Source of the DNA: Tsuneonella suprasediminis | GTDB lineage: Bacteria > Pseudomonadota > Alphaproteobacteria > Sphingomonadales > Sphingomonadaceae | Length of the DNA stretch: 64,000 nucleotides | Reading direction: 5' to 3' | NCBI RefSeq assembly: GCF_003605755.1 | Contig: NZ_RAHJ01000003.1 | Coordinates: forward strand, 62,001-126,000 | In this document: positions 44,703-55,188 of the stretch, one piece after another | Layout: every line of letters begins with the position of its first letter | Numbering within the stretch: the first letter of the stretch is position 1 | Made by a program: the position numbers and the translations under genes | Notes under the pieces: model-generated | Seen by the model: the letters and a program-made list of their open reading frames with translations, nothing else | Told to the model about the DNA's origin: nothing | The model's database searches: none

Positions 44703-46811
44703 ATGCACGCAAGGATATTGCCTCGCCTGATGGCGTTTTTCGCGGTGGTTTGCGCCGGTTTGCTGGCAGTGCAGCCGATAACTGCGCGGGCGCAGGTCGC
44801 AGATCGCGTGAATCACATCTCCGCCGATCTGGGTGCGGCCCCGATAACAACGGGTCAGCCGGTGCACATGGTGCTCCATTTCGTGCCCGATGCCGGATGG
44901 CATGGATACTGGAGCAATCCGGGAGATGCCGGATACGGGATGCAGCTGAAATGGACGCTGCCCCCCGGATGGACAGCGGGGCAGGCGGAATACCCCGTAC
45001 CGCAGCAACTGGTCATCGGCGGGCTGATGAACCATGTGTACGAAGGGCCTTATGCGGTCCTCGTCGATCTGATCCCGCCAACGGGCGCGCCAGCGGTGAA
45101 TGCCCCGGTGAAGCTGGAGGCGCAATGGCTCGCCTGTACTGACACGATCTGTGTGCCGGAGCAGCAGTCTTTCGCGCTCACTCTGCCGGGGCAGAGCGCG
45201 GCATCGCGCGATTATGCCAAATGGCGGGCGGCAATTCCAGCTCCGCTCGACCGCGCGGGTACGTTTGCCGTTGCGGGCAAGACATTGCGTGTCGCGCTGC
45301 CATTGCCTGCGGCGCTCGATCTGCCCGATCCGCATGTGTTCATCGATCAACGCGATCTGGTCGCCTACGCCGGCTCTCAGACGTTTCGCCGTCAGGGCGA
45401 TTTGCTGGTGGCCGAAATCCCGCTGGCGGACACGGTGGTCGCGACCGATGCGGTCAGCGGCATCCTGTCGCTGGGCGATGGCAATGGTGTGCGTTTCACT
45501 GCGGCCAAAGGCACGGTGCCTGCGGGTGGCGATCTGGTTGGCAAAGGCGGCGGGGCGGCGGACACCGGGCCGCTGTGGCTGCTGCTGCTGGCGGCGCTGG
45601 CGGGGGGGCTGATCCTCAATGTCATGCCGTGCGTATTCCCGATCCTTAGCCTGAAAGCGCTGAGCCTTGCGCGCGCCGGGGAAAGTGACGCGCAGGCGCG
45701 GGCCGATGGTCTGGCCTATACCGCAGGTGTGCTGCTGGCGACGCTGGCGCTGGGCGCGCTGCTGCTGGCCTTGCGCGCGGCGGGCGAGAGTGTCGGCTGG
45801 GCATTCCAGTTGCAGGAACCGGGCGTCGTTGTCGCGTTGTTGGTGCTGGCCTGCGCGATCACTGCCAATTTCGCAGGGCTGTTCGAATTGCCTTCGCTCT
45901 CTTTCTCGCGCGGGGGAGAGCAGGCGGGGGCCTTCGCCACCGGCTTGCTCGCTGCCTTCGTGGCGACACCGTGCACCGGACCATTTATGGCTGCGGCAAT
46001 GGGGGCGGCGCTGCTGCTGCCAGCTGCAGAGGCTATGCTGCTGTTCGCGGCGTTGGGATTGGGGCTGGCGCTGCCGTTCCTGTTGCTCGGCTTTATCCCG
46101 CCGCTGCGCCGCCTGTTGCCGAGACCCGGCAAATGGATGGAGACCTTCCGCCGCGTGATGGCGGTGCCGATGGGTCTGACCGCGCTGGCGCTGGCATGGC
46201 TGTGCTGGCGGCTGGGTGGCGCATGGTTCGCTGTTGGGTCAATAGCGCTGGCTGTGGTGGCTATCGCGCTGCTGATCGCCGCGCTGCGCCAGCGGCAATC
46301 AGGGCAGCGGTATGCCTATTTGCTGTTGCTGGCTGTGATCGTACCGGTAACGGCGGGGGCGCAGTTGTTGCCCCGCTTGTATAACGACGCACCTGCGGGT
46401 GCGGAACAAGGCATTATCCCGGCACAACCTTTTACGGAAACGGCGCTGCACACCGCCCGCGCACAGGGCAAGCCGGTGTTCGTGTGGTTCACCGCTGACT
46501 GGTGCCTGACCTGCAAAGTCAACGAACGCGTGGCGATAGAGCGGGAAAGCACCCGCGACGCTTTTGTAAAAGCGGGTGTCGTGCCGCTGGTGGGCGACTG
46601 GACTCGCCGCGATCCGGCAATCACGCAGTTCCTGACAGCGCACGGCGCTGCCGGGGTGCCGCTCTATCTGTGGTATGCACCGGGCAAGGATGCCGAAGTG
46701 CTGCCGCAAGTGCTGACACCCGATATGTTGGCTACGTTGGCGGGGTCGGCTCAGCCTTCGGCGCAATCGCCTGCGTCGGCTTCTCCATCTCCAGCTCCGG
46801 CACAGGAATAA
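44703..46811 (+). CDS. DsbD/ScsB-like thiol:disulfide interchange protein
   Basis: A 702-residue membrane protein with three parts. The exported N-terminal domain (about 30-270) carries WHGYWSNPGDAGYG and a Cys pair in ACTDTICVPEQQ. The transmembrane electron-transfer domain (about 300-560) has Cys in NVMPCVFPILSLKAL and VATPCTGPFMAAAMG. The C-terminal thioredoxin domain has WFTADWCLTCKVNE (CxxC). It moves reducing power from cytoplasmic thioredoxin to the periplasm, for disulfide isomerisation, cytochrome c maturation or copper resistance. The start MHARILPRL gives a signal peptide. Its last 80 bases overlap the convergent lipoprotein gene. Confidence 0.92.
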   Translation: MHARILPRLMAFFAVVCAGLLAVQPITARAQVADRVNHISADLGAAPITTGQPVHMVLHFVPDAGWHGYWSNPGDAGYGMQLKWTLPPGWTAGQAEYPVPQQLVIGGLMNHVYEGPYAVLVDLIPPTGAPAVNAPVKLEAQWLACTDTICVPEQQSFALTLPGQSAASRDYAKWRAAIPAPLDRAGTFAVAGKTLRVALPLPAALDLPDPHVFIDQRDLVAYAGSQTFRRQGDLLVAEIPLADTVVATDAVSGILSLGDGNGVRFTAAKGTVPAGGDLVGKGGGAADTGPLWLLLLAALAGGLILNVMPCVFPILSLKALSLARAGESDAQARADGLAYTAGVLLATLALGALLLALRAAGESVGWAFQLQEPGVVVALLVLACAITANFAGLFELPSLSFSRGGEQAGAFATGLLAAFVATPCTGPFMAAAMGAALLLPAAEAMLLFAALGLGLALPFLLLGFIPPLRRLLPRPGKWMETFRRVMAVPMGLTALALAWLCWRLGGAWFAVGSIALAVVAIALLIAALRQRQSGQRYAYLLLLAVIVPVTAGAQLLPRLYNDAPAGAEQGIIPAQPFTETALHTARAQGKPVFVWFTADWCLTCKVNERVAIERESTRDAFVKAGVVPLVGDWTRRDPAITQFLTAHGAAGVPLYLWYAPGKDAEVLPQVLTPDMLATLAGSAQPSAQSPASASPSPAPAQE

Positions 46812-47361
46812 CCGCCGGGTCCGGCTGGGCCAGACGACGGCACGTCTCGATCAGTTCGGCGGGCTGCGTGCTGGGGTTGATCGCCAGCGTACCTGCGCCG
46901 GGGATCGTCAGTTCCAGTTTGCGCGCTCCTGTGAATGCATCCAGCGCAGGCAAGACCGCGGGATAGCGCCCTTGCCATAGCCAGCCACGCCCGTTGTCCT
47001 TCGCATCGATCGGCAGGCGTTCGACATGGCCATTGCCGACCAGCGCCATGATCGCTTTCGCATTGCGGTCCGCCGCTGCAAAGCGGGTGATTTCCACCGT
47101 CCGGGCACTGCCTTCTCCGGTGCAAGCCAGCGCGAGCAGAGGCGCCTTGCCCGGAATTCCGTACACAATACGGTTGGGGGTGGGGCTCACCGCCCAGATT
47201 GCCCCGGTGACATCGGGCGATGACGTCAGCACATGCGCGGGGCCTTGCCCCGAATCCAGATCGAGCCGTTCGACATAACGATCCGTGGCAGGCGGGCGAC
47301 AACCGCCCAGCACAGCGGGCAGAGCGATAATAGTGAAGAGGGCGATAAGTCTGCGATCCAT
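46732..47361 (-). CDS. Putative lipoprotein of unknown function
   Basis: A 209-residue protein with a lipoprotein signal peptide (ALPAVLGGC, lipid Cys at 21). The rest contains GAIWAVSPTPNRIVYGIPGKAP, a central beta-rich region and a Pro/Glu/Thr-rich C-terminal tail that overlaps the dsbD-like gene by 80 bases. No family is recognised. Evidence for reality: a clean lipobox, sensible composition and no other gene on this stretch. Confidence 0.7.
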   Translation of the reverse strand: MDRRLIALFTIIALPAVLGGCRPPATDRYVERLDLDSGQGPAHVLTSSPDVTGAIWAVSPTPNRIVYGIPGKAPLLALACTGEGSARTVEITRFAAADRNAKAIMALVGNGHVERLPIDAKDNGRGWLWQGRYPAVLPALDAFTGARKLELTIPGAGTLAINPSTQPAELIETCRRLAQPDPAVIPVPELEMEKPTQAIAPKAEPTPPT

Positions 47362-47442
47362 CGCCGCGCGCTATGACACTGTATTGTAAGCTGGTAAATC
47401 GTGGGGACTCGCACGTCCCCAGCGCTATCGATGGTCGCGCGA

Positions 47443-48945
47443 TTACCGCTCGCGGATGAATTGACGGATGTCGGCGGACAACTTCGTCCGGTCTTCATCG
47501 CGCACATACATCATGTGCCCCGCGTCGTAGTAATGGAACTGGATGCGATCCTGCGGATATCCGGGCCGGGTAAGCGAATATTCCGCGCCGAAGAACGGGG
47601 TGGCGAAATCATACCACCCTTGCCCCACGAACACGCGCAGATCCGAATTTTCGCGCAATGCCTTGCCGATATAGGGCGCGACATTGAAATAGGTGCTCGT
47701 GCGTCCTTCCTTCTGGAAATCCCACGGCTGGACACTGCCGATGGTCACATATTGGCGATCGGTTTTGTAGCCGAGCGTGTCGCGCATGAAGTGATTGACC
47801 GCTGCGGTATATCCGCCGTCGATCCCGTAAAAGCTGGGGTCGTTGTCCGGATATTCGCCCACGTTATCCAGATCCTTGCCGGTATAGCGGCTATCTAGAC
47901 GCCCCACTGTCAGCCCCCGGTCGCGCAGCAGTTCCTTGTAGAACCGTCCCGGGCTGACCCGCAGGTCGGCCTGATCGAGATATGTCTCGCTCAGGCCAGT
48001 GAACCGCGCCAGTTGCGCGCGGACGGCGGCACGTTCCTGTGCGCTGGCATTTTGCCCTTTCAGCAGAAACGCAGCGTATGGACCGATGGCGAACTGGCGC
48101 GCTTCCTCCGCGAATTGCGCGGGCGATGCGGCGGTGGCTTTTCCATGAAACAGCGCAGTTGTCGCCATTGTCGGCAGATTGGTGATGTAACCCAGCTCGT
48201 TACCATCGTCGGTATCGCCCGCCGCGAAATCGAGGATCGTCGAAATCAGGATAATCCCGTCCACCGCGACATCGTTGTATCCGCCCTCCAGCTCGTTGAT
48301 GACAGTGGCCGACCGGGTGGTGCCGTAGCTTTCGCCGCCGATAAATTTGGGGCTGTTCCAGCGCCCGTTTTCCGACAGCCACTGGCGGATCGTTTTGGCG
48401 ACCGATCTGGCATCCTGCGTGATGCCCCAGTAATCCTTGGTATCGGCATCTCCGATCACATGGCTGAATCCCGTGCCGACCGGGTCGATAAATACCAGAT
48501 CGGTAACATCGAGCAGCGAGTCCGGGTTGTCGAGAATGGGGTAAGGCGGCCCGCCATCGTCTTTGGCATCGGAGGGGATCGCGACCCGTTTCGGCCCGAA
48601 AGCGCCCATCTGCAACCAGACCGAACCTGACCCAGGCCCGCCGTTCCACAGGAAGGTGACCGGGCGGCTGGGATCGCGCGGTTCGGCGATATACGAGGTG
48701 GTGACAATCGCTGCCTTGGGCGTGCCCTTGTCGTCTTTCAGCACTTCTTCCTTCACCGTCGCGGTATAGCTGACCGACTTGCCGCCGAACGTGCCGCGCA
48801 TCTGCTTGCTGGTGCTGTTGGCGGTGTATTCTTGCGGAGCGGCAGCAGTGGGCTTTGCCTCGTCCGCTTCCTTAGCCACTGCGCCCGGCGCAGCGATGGC
48901 AAGAGCAATGGGCGCTGCAAAGCAGGCGGCGGCGAAGCGTTTCAT
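47443..48945 (-). CDS. Exported serine carboxypeptidase (peptidase S10)
   Basis: A 500-residue protein with a signal peptide (cleavage near GAVAKE). S10 motifs: WNGGPGSGS (oxyanion), the nucleophile serine in FIGGESYGTTR, Asp in GWYDFATPFFG and His in YDAGHMMYV. It removes C-terminal residues from peptides in the periplasm. Secreted S10 enzymes are common in sphingomonads and xanthomonads (general knowledge). It is transcribed alone; the 119 bases upstream separate it from uvrB on the same strand. Confidence 0.93.
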   Translation of the reverse strand: MKRFAAACFAAPIALAIAAPGAVAKEADEAKPTAAAPQEYTANSTSKQMRGTFGGKSVSYTATVKEEVLKDDKGTPKAAIVTTSYIAEPRDPSRPVTFLWNGGPGSGSVWLQMGAFGPKRVAIPSDAKDDGGPPYPILDNPDSLLDVTDLVFIDPVGTGFSHVIGDADTKDYWGITQDARSVAKTIRQWLSENGRWNSPKFIGGESYGTTRSATVINELEGGYNDVAVDGIILISTILDFAAGDTDDGNELGYITNLPTMATTALFHGKATAASPAQFAEEARQFAIGPYAAFLLKGQNASAQERAAVRAQLARFTGLSETYLDQADLRVSPGRFYKELLRDRGLTVGRLDSRYTGKDLDNVGEYPDNDPSFYGIDGGYTAAVNHFMRDTLGYKTDRQYVTIGSVQPWDFQKEGRTSTYFNVAPYIGKALRENSDLRVFVGQGWYDFATPFFGAEYSLTRPGYPQDRIQFHYYDAGHMMYVRDEDRTKLSADIRQFIRER

Positions 48946-49064
48946 GGCGATGATCCCTGTTTTCCCTGTCCGGGCGAGCCGGTTGCGGAGGAAACTACCC
49001 GAATGACGGGGCAGGGCAAGGGGATTGGGTAGTTATGCGCTTCGCTGCCGGATTTGCCTGCGTA

Positions 49065-51251
49065 TCACTTCCCCCATTTCCGCTGGGTCTTGCCGTAACG
49101 CATCTTGCGGGTGCCCGGTTTGCCTTCGTTCGAACGGCCGACAAGCGGGGCCTTGCGTTCGCCTTCTGAGAGGCCGAGTTCGTCTTGCTCCAGCCGGCGG
49201 ATTTCGTCGCGCAGGCGGCCTGCCTCTTCGAATTCGAGATCAGCGGCGGCGGCGCGCATCCGTTTTTCCAAGTCTTCGATATAGGCGCGCAGGTTGTGGC
49301 CGACCAGATTGTTGCGCTCGTCGTCGCCGGTATCGACAGTGACGCCATCCTTGCTGGCGGTGTGGGCGACGATATCGGCAATCTGGCGCTTGATTGTTTG
49401 CGGAGTGATGCCGTGTTCGGTGTTGTATTCGCGCTGCTTTTCTCGCCGCCGTTCGGTTTCGGCCATTGCGCGTTCCATGCTGCCGGTAATCCGGTCTGCA
49501 TAAAGGATCACCCGACCATCGACATTGCGCGCGGCGCGGCCAATGGTCTGGATCAGGCTGGTTTCGCTACGCAGGAAGCCTTCCTTGTCGGCATCGAGAA
49601 TGCAGACAAGTCCGCACTCAGGGATATCGAGCCCTTCGCGCAGCAGGTTGATCCCCACCAGCACGTCATAGACCCCCAAACGCAAGTCGCGGATCAGTTC
49701 GATACGTTCCAGCGTTTCGACGTCGGAGTGCATATAGCGGACTTTCAGCCCGGCCTCGTGCATGAATTCGGTCAGATCTTCGGCCATCCGCTTGGTCAGC
49801 GTGGTCACCAGTGTGCGGTATCCCGCCTGCGCTGTCTTGCGGCATTCTTCGATGCAATCCTGCACCTGATCCTCCACCGGGCGGATATCGACCGGCGGAT
49901 CGATCAGCCCGGTAGGGCGGATCACCTGTTCCGCGAATACCCCGCCGGTCTGTTCCATTTCCCAGCCACCGGGCGTAGCGGAAACGGCGACAGTCTGCGG
50001 GCGCATCGCATCCCATTCGTTGAACCGCAGCGGGCGGTTGTCGATGCAGCTGGGCAAGCGGAAGCCATATTCGGCCAGCGTCAGTTTGCGGCGGTGGTCC
50101 CCGCGTGCCATCGCGCCGATCTGCGGCACTGTCTGGTGGCTTTCATCGACGAACAGCAATGCGTTGTCGGGCAGGTATTCGAACAGCGTCGGTGGCGGTT
50201 CGCCCGGCAGGCGACCGGTCAGAAACCGGCTGTAATTCTCAATCCCCGCGCACGAACCGGTGGCGGCGATCATTTCGAGGTCGAAATTGGTCCGCTGTTC
50301 CAGTCTTTGTGCTTCCAGCAGGCGGCCTTCGGCGGTCAGTTCTTTCAGCCGTTCCTGTAACTCGAATTTGATCGCCTCGCTGGCCTGCTTCATCGTTGGG
50401 CCGGGCGTGACATAGTGGCTGTTGGCATAGACCCGCACGCTGGGCAGGCTGGCGCCTTTGGTGCCGGTCAGCGGGTCGAACTCAGCGATATCCTCGATCT
50501 CGTCACCGAAGAAGCTGATGCGCCATGCCATGTCTTCGTAGTGGCTGGGGAATATCTCCAGATTATCGCCCCGCACACGGAACGTGCCGCGCTGAAACGC
50601 GGCATCGTTGCGCTTGTATTGCAGGGCCACCAGCTTGCGGATCAATTCGCGCTGATCGACAGTTTCGCCCTGCTTGATGTCGAAGATCATTGCCGAATAG
50701 GTTTCGACCGAACCGATACCATAAAGGCACGAAACCGATGCCACGATCACCACGTCGTCGCGTTCCAGCAGCGCGCGGGTGGCGCTGTGGCGCATCCGGT
50801 CGATGGCTTCGTTTACGCTGCTTTCTTTCTCGATATAGGTGTCCGACCGGGGGACATAGGCCTCCGGCTGATAATAGTCGTAATAGGATACGAAATACTC
50901 GACCGCGTTGTTGGGAAAGAAGCTCTTGAATTCCCCATAAAGCTGCGCGGCGAGGATCTTGTTCGGCGCAAGGATCAGCGCGGGACGCTGCAATTCCTCG
51001 ATCACTTTGGCCATCGTGAAGGTCTTGCCCGACCCGGTCACACCGAGCAGAACCTGTGTTTGCTCGCCATCTTTGGCGGATGCGACCAGTTCGGCAATCG
51101 CAGTCGGCTGATCGCCTGCCGGTTCATAATCGCTGACCAGTTCGAAAGGCTTGCCCGGCATCGATTTTTCAGGCCGTGCGGGCTTATGCGGTTTGAAGCT
51201 TTCGGAAGTGTCGGGCTCTTCCAGTCCCCTGCGGATCACGAGTTCGGCCAT
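49065..51251 (-). CDS. uvrB: Excinuclease ABC subunit B
   Basis: A 728-residue UvrB. Walker [17 protein letters not shown], the [12 protein letters not shown] beta-hairpin region, [16 protein letters not shown] (DEAD-like box), the helicase C domain with [13 protein letters not shown] and [11 protein letters not shown], and the C-terminal UVR motif [26 protein letters not shown]. It verifies DNA damage and loads UvrC in nucleotide excision repair. An N-terminal extension of about 45 residues precedes the usual start region. Preceded by a 220-base region before the divergent lipoprotein; an SOS box was not identified by eye. Confidence 0.97.
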   Translation of the reverse strand: MAELVIRRGLEEPDTSESFKPHKPARPEKSMPGKPFELVSDYEPAGDQPTAIAELVASAKDGEQTQVLLGVTGSGKTFTMAKVIEELQRPALILAPNKILAAQLYGEFKSFFPNNAVEYFVSYYDYYQPEAYVPRSDTYIEKESSVNEAIDRMRHSATRALLERDDVVIVASVSCLYGIGSVETYSAMIFDIKQGETVDQRELIRKLVALQYKRNDAAFQRGTFRVRGDNLEIFPSHYEDMAWRISFFGDEIEDIAEFDPLTGTKGASLPSVRVYANSHYVTPGPTMKQASEAIKFELQERLKELTAEGRLLEAQRLEQRTNFDLEMIAATGSCAGIENYSRFLTGRLPGEPPPTLFEYLPDNALLFVDESHQTVPQIGAMARGDHRRKLTLAEYGFRLPSCIDNRPLRFNEWDAMRPQTVAVSATPGGWEMEQTGGVFAEQVIRPTGLIDPPVDIRPVEDQVQDCIEECRKTAQAGYRTLVTTLTKRMAEDLTEFMHEAGLKVRYMHSDVETLERIELIRDLRLGVYDVLVGINLLREGLDIPECGLVCILDADKEGFLRSETSLIQTIGRAARNVDGRVILYADRITGSMERAMAETERRREKQREYNTEHGITPQTIKRQIADIVAHTASKDGVTVDTGDDERNNLVGHNLRAYIEDLEKRMRAAAADLEFEEAGRLRDEIRRLEQDELGLSEGERKAPLVGRSNEGKPGTRKMRYGKTQRKWGK

Positions 51252-51471
51252 AGTGCCGGATATGGGCGCTATGGTCGCAGGGGGCAAGCGCGGGTGCAGC
51301 CGATCTGCCGGGCTATCGCAGGGCAAGGTCCGGTTCAGGCAGGGTGTGTTTAACAGAGGCTTATTCGTTGCGGTTCGATGGCGTGCGGCCCTCCCGGCGT
51401 GCCGATCGGTGGATCGACAGTCCGCAGCAATTTTCACATTGGAGCGGAGGGCACAACGGGGAGACCGAACC

Positions 51472-52176
51472 ATGAAACGACCCATCCTGACTGCCTTCGC
51501 AGGGCTGGCGGCATTTGCGCTGTCCGGCTGCGCCACGGGATATGGTGGCGGCATCGGTTATGGATATGGCAGCGGCTACGGTTCCGACTATGGCTATAGC
51601 TATCCATCGCGGTACTACAGTGGATATTACGACGGGTATTATGGCCCGATCTACGACGGGTACTGGGGCACCGACGGGTTTTTCTATTTCCGGTCCAGCG
51701 CGCGCCATTCGCATTACCGCCGTGCCGACCATTCCCACTTCAGCCGCCACCGCCGCAATGGGCACAAGTGGCGCGAATGGCGCGGTCAGTTGCGTGCGCG
51801 CGATGGATACCGGATGCCGAATTACGCCCGCCCGCATCGGGGCACCGATGGCAAGAGTCATTATCGCCGGCCAAGCCCGCGTTTCGATCCCACGCACCGG
51901 CCGCGCAATCAGGGCGACTATAACCATGGATCGCATCGCCGCGATGGCGACGCCAACCGTGGAAGACATCGGCGCGGTGACGAAGCGCGGCGCGGCCCGC
52001 CCCGGCAAACCAATGATGCACGGCGAGGCGCTTCCCGTCGTGACGATGCAAGGCGCGGTCCGCAGCGTCAGCGTAACGAAGCCAGTCGCCCGCAACGCCA
52101 GCGGATCGACCGTAGCGATAACCGACCATCCCATCGCCGCAATGGTCGTCCTCGGCGCGAGCCGAATAAGGATTGA
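51472..52176 (+). CDS. Arg/Tyr/Gly-rich lipoprotein
   Basis: A 234-residue protein with a lipoprotein signal ([12 protein letters not shown], Cys19). After the Cys comes a Gly/Tyr-rich segment (about 22-70) and then a His/Arg/Asp-rich repetitive tail (RRGD, ARRGP and RRPS-type repeats). The low complexity makes homology weak. It is highly basic and may be surface-associated or bind polyanions. The start MKRPILTAF is chosen for the signal. It lies 106 bases upstream of a DUF3617 lipoprotein. An internal frame in the same region (51515-52207) is a shadow. Confidence 0.7.
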   Translation: MKRPILTAFAGLAAFALSGCATGYGGGIGYGYGSGYGSDYGYSYPSRYYSGYYDGYYGPIYDGYWGTDGFFYFRSSARHSHYRRADHSHFSRHRRNGHKWREWRGQLRARDGYRMPNYARPHRGTDGKSHYRRPSPRFDPTHRPRNQGDYNHGSHRRDGDANRGRHRRGDEARRGPPRQTNDARRGASRRDDARRGPQRQRNEASRPQRQRIDRSDNRPSHRRNGRPRREPNKD

Positions 52177-52282
52177 TCGCGCCAAGGTGCTGAAGGGCGG
52201 AGGATAAACTCGGCAGGAGTGGGTTGCACCCGGCGAACGTATCGCTAGCCTGCGGGGCATTCCCTCGCAGGAGAATCATTCG

Positions 52283-52840
52283 ATGCGTGCAATCTATCTT
52301 GCCATTCCGCTGTCCGCCGCTTTCGCCCTTGCGGCATGCGGCGGAAATTCCGATGAGTCGTCCGCGCCCAAAACCACCGACGAAGTGATCGCCGAAGCGG
52401 GCAAACTGGTGAAGCCTCAGCCCGGCAAATACACCACGCAGGCGAAAATGATCGACTTTTCCGTCCCCGGCTTGCCCAAGGAGCAGGCTGCTCGGATGAA
52501 GGCGATGATGGGCGATGTTGCTGGCAAGAACAGCAGTTATTGTCTGACGAAAGAAGAGGCCGAAAAAGGGTTCGAGGAATCGGTCCGCAAGCTGGGCGAA
52601 GGCGAAGGCGGGCAGAAGTGTACTTTCGATAAATTCGAAGCGGACGGCGGGAAGCTGGACGCTGTGCTGTCGTGCACCGGAAAAGGCGGCGCGAAAGGCA
52701 CGATGAAAATGAAGGGCACCGTCACGCCCACCAGCAATACCATGCATATGGACATGACGCAGGAAGCGGCGGCAATCCCCGGCGGATCGATGCATATGGA
52801 AATGGAAATGACTTCGACCCGAACCGGCGATTGTTCATGA
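52283..52840 (+). CDS. DUF3617 lipoprotein
   Basis: A 185-residue lipoprotein (FALAACGGN, Cys19). The mature part reads LVKPQPGKYTTQAKMIDFSVPGL, SSYCLTKEEAEKGFEES and GGQKCTFDKFEADGGKLDAVLSC, a Cys-containing beta fold matching DUF3617, a family of unknown function in proteobacterial envelopes. A GCAGGAGAA ribosome site precedes the ATG. The C-terminal part is Met-rich (HMDM, HMEMEM). Confidence 0.85.
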   Translation: MRAIYLAIPLSAAFALAACGGNSDESSAPKTTDEVIAEAGKLVKPQPGKYTTQAKMIDFSVPGLPKEQAARMKAMMGDVAGKNSSYCLTKEEAEKGFEESVRKLGEGEGGQKCTFDKFEADGGKLDAVLSCTGKGGAKGTMKMKGTVTPTSNTMHMDMTQEAAAIPGGSMHMEMEMTSTRTGDCS

Positions 52841-52903
52841 CAGTTTCATGAAACGAAGCGCCATTTGTTGCGTTATTGTGGCATCGCAACTTAGGAATGG
52901 CGC

Positions 52904-53677
52904 ATGGTTCAGCTCGCAGCCCGGTTTGGAAACGTGCGGTTCGCCGACAGGCGGCAGGAGATCGTGCGCCGTATCGGCATCGCCGCTGAACCGCGACCAG
53001 AGGATGTCGCAGCCCCGTCTCTGAGGCGGATGCTGGGTGAGCTCGATGTGCTGGCAGAGCCGGTTCGTCGGCGCTTCCGCACAATCGACATCGCGCCTGC
53101 GGTAACTCCGCGCACTGTGATGCTGTTGCCCGGATTTGCGACCCATCCGTTTCGTATGCGCTATCTCGCGCAGCAGATCGAACGTGCGGGGCACACTGTT
53201 AAGCGGTGGGGGCTGGGATACAACCTCGGCCCGAGCGAGGAAAATCTGCAACAGCTTGAAGCGCGGCTGGCGGATCTGGCGGTGCGGAGCGGCGGGCCGG
53301 TCTATCTCGTCGGGTGGAGTCTGGGTGGTCTGTTCGCGCGCGAACTGGCCAAGCGCCGCCCGCATGAAGTGGCCAAAGTGGTGACGATGGGATCGCCATT
53401 TTCCTACAATCCGCGGGCTAATAATGCCTGGCGCGCCTATCACCTCGTCACCGGACATCGGGTGGAAGAACCCCCGATCGAAGCCGATCTGGCGGCGAAA
53501 CCCCCGGTTGAAACGGTGGCTTTGTGGAGCCCGCGCGATGGCATAGTGCACCCCCGCGCCGCTCGTGGATTGCCCGGCGAGCGTGACAGAGCGGTTGCGC
53601 TGCGCTGCACTCACTTGGGTTTTGCCTATGCGCCAGAAGTAGTTAGCGCGATCTTGCGGGAACTCGAAGCGGGTTGA
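52904..53677 (+). CDS. Alpha/beta hydrolase
   Basis: A 257-residue alpha/beta-hydrolase. The oxyanion-turn region is VMLLPGFATHPF, the nucleophile elbow is LVGWSLGGLFARELAK (Ser about 148), a likely acid Asp is in WSPRDGIVHP and the His is in CTHLGFAYAP. It resembles lipases/esterases of the Palmitoyl/PGAP1 group, and no signal peptide is visible. The substrate is unknown. It lies 78 bases upstream of the Anbu cluster on the same strand but separated by a palindrome, so co-transcription is uncertain. Confidence 0.85.
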   Translation: MVQLAARFGNVRFADRRQEIVRRIGIAAEPRPEDVAAPSLRRMLGELDVLAEPVRRRFRTIDIAPAVTPRTVMLLPGFATHPFRMRYLAQQIERAGHTVKRWGLGYNLGPSEENLQQLEARLADLAVRSGGPVYLVGWSLGGLFARELAKRRPHEVAKVVTMGSPFSYNPRANNAWRAYHLVTGHRVEEPPIEADLAAKPPVETVALWSPRDGIVHPRAARGLPGERDRAVALRCTHLGFAYAPEVVSAILRELEAG

Positions 53678-53689
53678 GTGGGTTGATTA

Positions 53690-53705
53690 TTGTGCAATTG
53701 CACAA
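53690..53705. promoter_or_regulatory. Perfect palindrome upstream of the Anbu cluster
   Basis: TTGTGCAATTGCACAA is a perfect 16-base palindrome lying 50 bases upstream of the first gene of the ATP-grasp/alpha-E/transglutaminase/Anbu cluster; a related half-site AGTGCAAATT follows at 53719-53728. It is an obvious operator candidate. The TGCA-type symmetry loosely resembles NtrC-like enhancers, but no sigma-54 promoter was recognised. Confidence 0.55.
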
Positions 53706-53755
53706 AATGGTTATCGTCAGTGCAAATTAACCCCGATTCTCCCGAAAGGAGATGA

Positions 53756-55183
53756 ATGACCGGCGCTGCCGAGACTTTCGATGAAATGTTCGATCCCGCC
53801 GGAGAGGTGCGGTCGGGCTACGCAGATTACTGTGTTTGGTATGACGAGCAGGAAGTAGAACTTCTCCGTCGCAAGCATAAAGAGGCAGAGGCTTCTTTCC
53901 GGCGCACCGGTATCACCTTCAACGTCTATGGCGAACACGATGCCGAAGAACGGTTGATCCCGTTCGATATGGTGCCGCGGATTATCACGGCCAGAGAATG
54001 GCGGCGGCTGACGCGCGGGATCGAGCAGAGGGTGAGCGCGCTCAACGCTTTCATCCACGATCTGTATCACCGGCAGGAAATCACTCGATCGGGCCGCCTG
54101 CCGCAAAGGCTGTTGACCGGGAACGAGGCGTGGCTGGCCAATATGGTCGGCTTCACACCGCCGGGTGGGGTTTATACGCACATCGTAGGCATCGATCTGG
54201 TGCGAACCGGGCCAGACGATTTCTTCGTTCTGGAAGATAATGCGCGCACCCCCAGTGGCGTGTCGTACATGCTCGAAAATCGCGAAACGATGATGGCGAT
54301 GTTCCCGGAACTATTCACCCGCGTGCCGGTGGCCACGGTCTCGGACTATCCCCGCCGTCTGGCGCGTAGTCTGGCGGCGTGCGCGCCGAAGATGACCGCG
54401 GGCAAGCCGACAATCGCGGTGCTGACCCCTGGCATCTATAACAGCGCCTATTACGAGCACGCCTTTCTGGCAGACCAGATGGGTGCCGAACTGGTGGAGG
54501 GGTGCGATCTGCGGGTCGTCAATGGCCGTGTCGCGATGCGGACGACGATGGGTTACGAACCGATCGATGTGCTCTATCGCCGGGTGGACGACGAATTCCT
54601 CGATCCGTTGACCTTCAATCCCGACAGTGTGCTGGGTGTGCCGGGGATTATGGACGTCTATCGCTCTGGCGGGATCACTATCGCCAACGCGCCGGGCACA
54701 GGGATTGCCGATGACAAGGCGATCTATTCCTTCATGCCGGAAATCGTCGAATTCTATACCGGCGAAAAGCCTTTGCTGCCCAATGTCGAAACGCACCGCT
54801 GCGCCGACCCGGAAAGCCTGAAATACGTGCTCGATAATCTGGAAGAGCTGGTAGTGAAGGAAGTCCACGGATCGGGCGGATACGGGATGCTGATCGGACC
54901 GACCGCCAGCAAGAAAGAAATCCGCCACTTCCGCCACAAGCTGGAGTCGAAGCCGGAAAACTATATCGCCCAGCCCACGCTGGCGCTGTCGACCTGTCCG
55001 ATCTTCACCAACAAAGGGCTGTCGCCGCGCCATCTGGATTTGCGTCCATTCGTGCTGGTTTCGCCCGATAATGTGGAAATCGTTCCCGGCGGGCTGACGC
55101 GTGTGGCGCTCAAGAAGGGATCGCTGGTGGTCAATTCTTCGCAAGGCGGAGGCACCAAGGATACCTGGGTGCTGAAGGACTGA
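53756..55183 (+). CDS. Circularly permuted ATP-grasp ligase (DUF404/407 type)
   Basis: A 475-residue protein of the circularly permuted ATP-grasp family. Recognisable segments: ITFNVYGEHDAEERLIPFD near the N-terminus, FFVLEDNARTPSGVSYMLENR (about 162-182), VVKEVHGSGGYGMLIGPTAS (ATP-binding, about 363-382) and LVVNSSQGGGTKDTWVLKD at the end. It is predicted to form a peptide-like amide bond on an unknown substrate (family inference by Iyer and co-workers). It is first in a four-gene cluster; the alpha-E gene follows by 5 bases. Ribosome site AAGGAG 4 bases before the ATG. Confidence 0.9.
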   Translation: MTGAAETFDEMFDPAGEVRSGYADYCVWYDEQEVELLRRKHKEAEASFRRTGITFNVYGEHDAEERLIPFDMVPRIITAREWRRLTRGIEQRVSALNAFIHDLYHRQEITRSGRLPQRLLTGNEAWLANMVGFTPPGGVYTHIVGIDLVRTGPDDFFVLEDNARTPSGVSYMLENRETMMAMFPELFTRVPVATVSDYPRRLARSLAACAPKMTAGKPTIAVLTPGIYNSAYYEHAFLADQMGAELVEGCDLRVVNGRVAMRTTMGYEPIDVLYRRVDDEFLDPLTFNPDSVLGVPGIMDVYRSGGITIANAPGTGIADDKAIYSFMPEIVEFYTGEKPLLPNVETHRCADPESLKYVLDNLEELVVKEVHGSGGYGMLIGPTASKKEIRHFRHKLESKPENYIAQPTLALSTCPIFTNKGLSPRHLDLRPFVLVSPDNVEIVPGGLTRVALKKGSLVVNSSQGGGTKDTWVLKD

Positions 55184-55188
55184 TCGCG

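Noticed and set aside
51515-52207. A 230-codon frame inside the Arg/Tyr-rich lipoprotein gene
   Set aside because: It lacks a signal peptide and shares the repetitive DNA in another frame; the lipoprotein frame has a valid lipobox and start.
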